This document shows, piece by piece, positions 60,699 through 64,000 of a stretch of 64,000 bases of DNA. This DNA comes from Hyphomicrobiales bacterium (GTDB lineage: Bacteria; Pseudomonadota; Alphaproteobacteria; Rhizobiales; Rhizobiaceae): positions 1 through 64,000 of the forward strand of contig UCEY01000020.1 of the NCBI GenBank assembly GCA_900471605.1. Reading direction: 5' to 3'. The number at the start of each line of letters is the position of its first letter. Position 1 is the stretch's first letter. The translations under genes were made by a program, and so were the position numbers. Below the pieces are notes generated by a model. That model saw only the letters and a program-made list of their open reading frames with translations. It was not told where the DNA came from and searched no databases.

Positions 60699-61268
60699 GA
60701 AGGTTTCCGGAAAGGAGAAATTGAAGACCCCGGGCGGGCCCTGCCGCCTCAAAGGGTCTGTGTTGAGAGATGGAGCAGCGACGGCTGGATAGAGGTCCGT
60801 ATGTCGCGCGCGGCCGGTCGCTGGGTCAGCGTCAAGCAGAAGGGCGGTCGGACGTCATAGGATGCTCCCGGCGTTCAAAAACAAAGCCTATTTTGGAAAC
60901 GGTACGAATGTCAAGACTTTTATCAAAAATGAGACTTTTTGGATAAAAGTATCCGCATTTCGACTTATCCATATTATGGATATTGAATCGCAGATTTAAC
61001 AGGAATATGACGCCGCCGCCGCGACGCTACATCGTCAGCCGCATTCCACATCGAAAAGCCCATCCCCATCGCAGGTTGCGGCGTAAACGGCTACTCAGAT
61101 TATGAAGTGCAGAGAGATTTTTGATACAAATCTCATCTTTGATATTTCCGTTGCGCCGGTGAAGGATTTGTGAAAGCTTGCGCTCTTTCCCGGCCAGGCG
61201 GACGACCTAAGAGGACACCATCCTCCAGGCTCGTATTGTTTCCCGGTGTCTGAGATATGGAGTTTTGG
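60699..61268. promoter_or_regulatory. 570-bp divergent control region between the PyrK and ABC units, rich in dyads
   Basis: No gene is seen. AT-rich dyads stand out: ACTTTTATC (60916-60924) with GATAAAAGT (60942-60950), around inner AAAAA/TTTTT; GGATA-AAAG-TATCC (60941-60954); TATCC-ATATTAT-GGATA (60966-60982); and GAGATTT-N7-AAATCTC (61114-61134). The GGATA/TATCC half-site recurs four times. These are candidate operators for an unidentified regulator of both units. Confidence 0.55.
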
Positions 61269-62051
61269 GTGGCGCAGTCGGAGCGGATAATTGATATCGC
61301 GGGTGTTCACAAGACATTCGCCGCGGATCATGGGACGGTAACGGCACTGGAGCCCGTCAGCATTACCATCAAGGCAGGCGAGTTCATCTCGATCGTCGGA
61401 CCGTCCGGCTGTGGCAAGTCCACGCTGCTACGTCTGATCTCCGGTCTCGATCAGGCGACCGGCGGGAAGATCACGCTTGATACGGCCGGCCGCAGGCGAC
61501 CGGTGGGCTTCGTCTTCCAGGAACCGGTCCTGTTGCCGTGGAAGACGATTCTCGAAAATGTCCGTTTCCCGCTCGATACCGCAGGCGTCAGCCGCGCGGA
61601 AGCCGACAAGACGGCGCTCGACCTGATCAAGATGGTCGGGCTTGCCGGGTTCGAGAAGGCGCTTCCCCGCCAGCTTTCCGGTGGCATGCGACAGCGCGCC
61701 GCGATTGCCCGTTCGCTCTCCGACGACCCGCCGATCCTGCTGATGGACGAGCCATTCTCGGCCGTCGATCTTCTGACCCGCGATACGCTGAACGACGAAT
61801 TGCTGCGCATCTGGCAATCGACCGGCAAGACCATCCTGCTCGTTACCCACAGCGTCGACGAGGCCGCCTATCTGGCGGACCGGGTGATGGTAATGACCGC
61901 GCGCCCCGGCAAGCTGAAATGCGTCCACGATGTCGACCTCGCTCGCCCGCGTGGCGAAGACACAAAGCTCGATCCTGCCTATCACGCACTTGTCGCCCAG
62001 CTTCGCCGCGATCTCCGGACGTCCGAGAGCCGGGTAGGGGAGGCGCATTGA
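61269..62051 (+). CDS. ABC transporter ATP-binding protein (nitrate/taurine/NMT1-type)
   Basis: About 260 residues. Walker A GPSGCGKSTLLRLISGL, Q-loop FQEPVLLPWKT (typical of the NrtD/TauB/SsuB/ThiZ group), signature LSGGMRQRAAIARSL, Walker B LLMDEPFSAVDLLTRD. GTG 61269 is preferred because GGAG sits 6 nt upstream; ATG 61257 is the alternative. The stop overlaps the permease start (TGATG). The group imports small organic anions, thiamin precursors or pyrimidines. Confidence 0.92.
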   Translation: MAQSERIIDIAGVHKTFAADHGTVTALEPVSITIKAGEFISIVGPSGCGKSTLLRLISGLDQATGGKITLDTAGRRRPVGFVFQEPVLLPWKTILENVRFPLDTAGVSRAEADKTALDLIKMVGLAGFEKALPRQLSGGMRQRAAIARSLSDDPPILLMDEPFSAVDLLTRDTLNDELLRIWQSTGKTILLVTHSVDEAAYLADRVMVMTARPGKLKCVHDVDLARPRGEDTKLDPAYHALVAQLRRDLRTSESRVGEAH

Positions 62052-62815
62052 TGGCGAGGCGCCTTACCGCGTGGTTTGATTACGCACTGGCACTCGCCGT
62101 GCTGCTCGCGGCGTGGTGGTTTGCAACCGGACCGATGGCGATGCCGGGCTATCTGCTGCCGTCGCCGCAGCGCACCTGGAATGCGCTGGCCGGCATCACA
62201 GTCACCGGCGAACTCTGGCTGCATCTCGGCTTTACATTGCAGAATATCGTGCTGGGCCTTATACTTGGCTGCGTCGCAGGGATTGCGCTGGCCTTTCTGA
62301 TGACCCGTTTTCCCAAGCTGGCGATCTGGCTCGACGGCCCGCTGGTCATCCTCCAAACCGCGCCCAAAATCGCGCTTGCGCCGCTGTTCATCGTCTGGTT
62401 CGGCTTCGGCATCCTGTCCAAGATCATTCTGATCTTTTCGCTGGTGTTCTTCCCGGTCTTCATCGGTGCTGCCGCCGGCTTCCGGGCGCTCGACCCGAAG
62501 ATGAAGGATCTCGCCAGCCTGCTCGGCCTCAGCAATATCCAACGGTTCCGCCAGATCGAGCTGCCATCGGCCATGCCGGAAATCTTCGTCGGCTTGAAGA
62601 TCGGCGCGGTTCAGGCCCTGGTCGGTGCCGTCCTCGCGGAATGGATGTCGGGAAAGTTCGGCCTAGGCTACCTGATGACCTATGCCGGTGCCACCTACAA
62701 GACGCCGCTGCTGTTTGCGGCCGTGTTGCTGACGGTCGCGCTCGGGTTGCTGATGCATGTCGTCCTGACCGTGCTGGAGAACCGGCTGCTTTCCTGGAAA
62801 GGCGTGCAAAGATGA
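62051..62815 (+). CDS. ABC transporter permease (nitrate/taurine/NMT1-type)
   Basis: 254 residues from ATG 62051 (MARRLTAWFDYALALAVLLAAWW), overlapping the ATPase stop. Six membrane segments and the group motifs YLLPSPQRTWNAL, TAPKIALAPLFIVWFGFG, LGLSNIQRFRQIELPSAMPEIFVGLKIG (EAA loop) and LAEWMSGKFGLGYLM are present. It overlaps the nucleoside phosphorylase start by ATGA. It forms the channel for the ATPase and binding protein encoded around it. Confidence 0.93.
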   Translation: MARRLTAWFDYALALAVLLAAWWFATGPMAMPGYLLPSPQRTWNALAGITVTGELWLHLGFTLQNIVLGLILGCVAGIALAFLMTRFPKLAIWLDGPLVILQTAPKIALAPLFIVWFGFGILSKIILIFSLVFFPVFIGAAAGFRALDPKMKDLASLLGLSNIQRFRQIELPSAMPEIFVGLKIGAVQALVGAVLAEWMSGKFGLGYLMTYAGATYKTPLLFAAVLLTVALGLLMHVVLTVLENRLLSWKGVQR

Positions 62816-63597
62816 CCAGTGCCGCCTTTCCGTGGAAGAACGGCCGCCCGCCGCATCTGCCCTGCGGCCCCGGCGACATCGCCGAGAACGTGCTGACGCC
62901 GGGTGATCCGGACCGCGTGCGGTTGCTTGCCGATATGCTGGATGACGTGACCGATTTTGGTCGCAAAAGGGAGTTCGCAGTCATCACCGGCCGGTATGAA
63001 GGCCAACGGCTGACGATCTGCTCGACTGGGATAGGCGGCCCGTCCACCGAAATTGCGCTGGTCGAGCTTGCAATGCTTGGCGCCAAACGCGTGGTGCGCA
63101 TTGGCGGAATGTCGTCCCTGGTGGCCCAATATGCGACCGGCTCCTTCGTCGCGGTGGACCGCGCCATCGGCGATACCGGCACAGCCCGTACCTACCGTGC
63201 GGCCAGCGGAGAGGCCAAAGCGTCGCCTCGCATCGTCGCAGGCCTCGTTGATGCGGCGTCGCAACTCGGGCTGACCTGCCGCCCCGGAATGGTCGCCTCC
63301 ACGGACAGCTATTATTTTGGTCAGGACCGCCGCTACCGTCCCGTCGATGATGGAACGGCCTCGTCCGGGAATTTCATCGAGGGCTTCCAGGCCGAGGGCG
63401 CGATCGGCGTCGAGATGGAAAGCGAGATCACAATGACCGTTGGCGGGGCCATCGGCCTCGAAACCGGCTGCCTACTTGGTGTCCATGGAAATCGCGCCAC
63501 CGACGACTGGCTCGACGACTACGAGGCAACACAGCGAAACCTACTGCGCATCGCAGGAAGGGCATTTTCCTCCACAGAATGGGAACACAGGAGATAA
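62812..63597 (+). CDS. Nucleoside phosphorylase family protein (uridine phosphorylase-like)
   Basis: 261 residues. The phosphorylase fold shows VLTPGDPDRVRLLADML (phosphate site), TICSTGIGGPSTEIALVELAMLGA, RIGGMSSLVAQYATGSFV, and AIGVEMESEI, the ribose/base-binding Glu motif. The substrate-discriminating region differs from E. coli Udp, so uridine, thymidine or a modified nucleoside are all possible. It is embedded in the ABC operon (overlap with the permease, 5 bp before the binding protein), which suggests the importer brings in a nucleoside or its base. Confidence 0.87.
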   Translation: MTSAAFPWKNGRPPHLPCGPGDIAENVLTPGDPDRVRLLADMLDDVTDFGRKREFAVITGRYEGQRLTICSTGIGGPSTEIALVELAMLGAKRVVRIGGMSSLVAQYATGSFVAVDRAIGDTGTARTYRAASGEAKASPRIVAGLVDAASQLGLTCRPGMVASTDSYYFGQDRRYRPVDDGTASSGNFIEGFQAEGAIGVEMESEITMTVGGAIGLETGCLLGVHGNRATDDWLDDYEATQRNLLRIAGRAFSSTEWEHRR

Positions 63598-63602
63598 CAA
63601 GA

Positions 63603-64000
63603 ATGATCCAGTTTCGTGTGACGACCGCGGCAAGCCTTGGTGCCCTTATCACCTTGCCGCTGTTCGCCTTGTCTGCCGAAGCCGCAGACAAGGTCGTGCT
63701 GCAGATCGATGGCGCCGCAGCACCTTTCTACGCGCCGCTTTATGCCGGCGTCGAGAAAGGGATATTCGAGAAGAACGGCATAGAGGTGGAGTTCATCTAC
63801 GCCGCCGCCGCCGATATCCTCACCAACATTGCCGCGGGCAATGTCGATTTCGGTTTCCCGAACGGTGACGCCGTCGTCGCTGCCGCCGCCAACGGCTTGC
63901 CGGTCAAGGTCGTTCACACCACCTACCAGCGCGGAATCGGCGCGCTTCTTGCCAAGGAAGCGAGCGGGATCAAGTCCTATAAGGATCTGAAGGGCAAGAA
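63603..64000 (+). CDS. NMT1/THI5-type ABC substrate-binding protein, N-terminal part (runs off the window)
   Basis: 132 codons are visible before the window ends. A Sec signal (MIQFRVTTAASLGALITLPLFALSAEA) is followed by the NMT1/THI5 fold: LQIDGAAAPFYAPLYAGVEKGIFEKNGIEVEFIYAAAADILTNIAAGNVDFGF. The family binds thiamin pyrimidine precursors, taurine, nitrate or other small ring compounds. GGAG lies 9 nt before the ATG. With the phosphorylase beside it, a pyrimidine-type ligand is attractive. Confidence 0.9.
   Translation, partial: MIQFRVTTAASLGALITLPLFALSAEAADKVVLQIDGAAAPFYAPLYAGVEKGIFEKNGIEVEFIYAAAADILTNIAAGNVDFGFPNGDAVVAAAANGLPVKVVHTTYQRGIGALLAKEASGIKSYKDLKGK

Noticed and set aside
1-64000. 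CRISPR arrays, tRNA/rRNA genes, transposases or phage genes
   Set aside because: I looked for regular spaced repeats, cloverleaf-like ends and transposase motifs and saw none; subtle degraded elements could be missed by eye.

Overview
The window is GC-rich bacterial DNA packed with small catabolic operons. Each operon typically has its own uptake system (polar amino-acid ABC, two TRAP, one tripartite tricarboxylate, branched-chain-type ABC, spermidine-type ABC, and an NMT1/nitrate-type ABC) and its own LysR, GntR or TetR regulator. This style, the protein sequences and the lack of housekeeping or RNA genes suggest a member of the Rhizobiaceae or a close relative (Rhizobium, Agrobacterium, Shinella, Ensifer type), probably a megaplasmid, chromid or accessory chromosomal region. 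That assignment is inference. I saw no tRNA, rRNA, CRISPR array, transposase or phage gene.

Layout. 0-6 kb: leftward MmgE/PrpD gene, then a polar amino-acid ABC operon, then the start of a second MmgE/PrpD gene cut by the window edge, with a divergent LysR gene. 6-12 kb: rightward operon with a SAF-domain oxidoreductase, an ABM monooxygenase, a 3-hydroxyisobutyrate-dehydrogenase-type enzyme and a TRAP transporter. 12-18.5 kb: LysR, an adenylosuccinate-lyase-family enzyme and TctC leftward, and a GntR/LacI-type regulator with TctB and TctA rightward, sharing a 145-bp control region with a perfect 20-bp palindrome. 18.7-25 kb: leftward hexonate/hexuronate operon (GntR, TRAP, zinc dehydrogenase, mannonate dehydratase). 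25-34 kb: a haem-acquisition (Has) locus with ECF sigma, FecR anti-sigma, HasR receptor, a HasA-like hemophore and its type I secretion pair. 34-47.6 kb: TetR, then a cluster that reads as a trans-3-hydroxy-L-proline route (prolidase, branched-chain-type ABC, Cys/Thr proline-racemase-family dehydratase, candidate imine reductase, RidA). 47.6-54.4 kb: GH3 glycosidase and a spermidine-type ABC operon with a fused permease. 54.5-64 kb: flavin monooxygenase, M20 deacylase, then a divergent pair of units with PyrD1B/PyrK and an N-carbamoyl hydrolase on one side and an NMT1-type ABC with a nucleoside phosphorylase on the other. This looks like pyrimidine or orotate catabolism.

The strongest unusual signals are: (1) a 33-bp segment between perfect 20-bp inverted repeats at the left edge; inverting it restores the conserved MmgE/PrpD sequence in frame; (2) a HasA-type hemophore domain joined to an RTX/serralysin-type secretion tail, in a locus with two matching putative ECF promoters; (3) the hydroxyproline cluster, whose parts fit one pathway; (4) a likely catabolic orotate gene set with a control region rich in GGATA/TATCC dyads.
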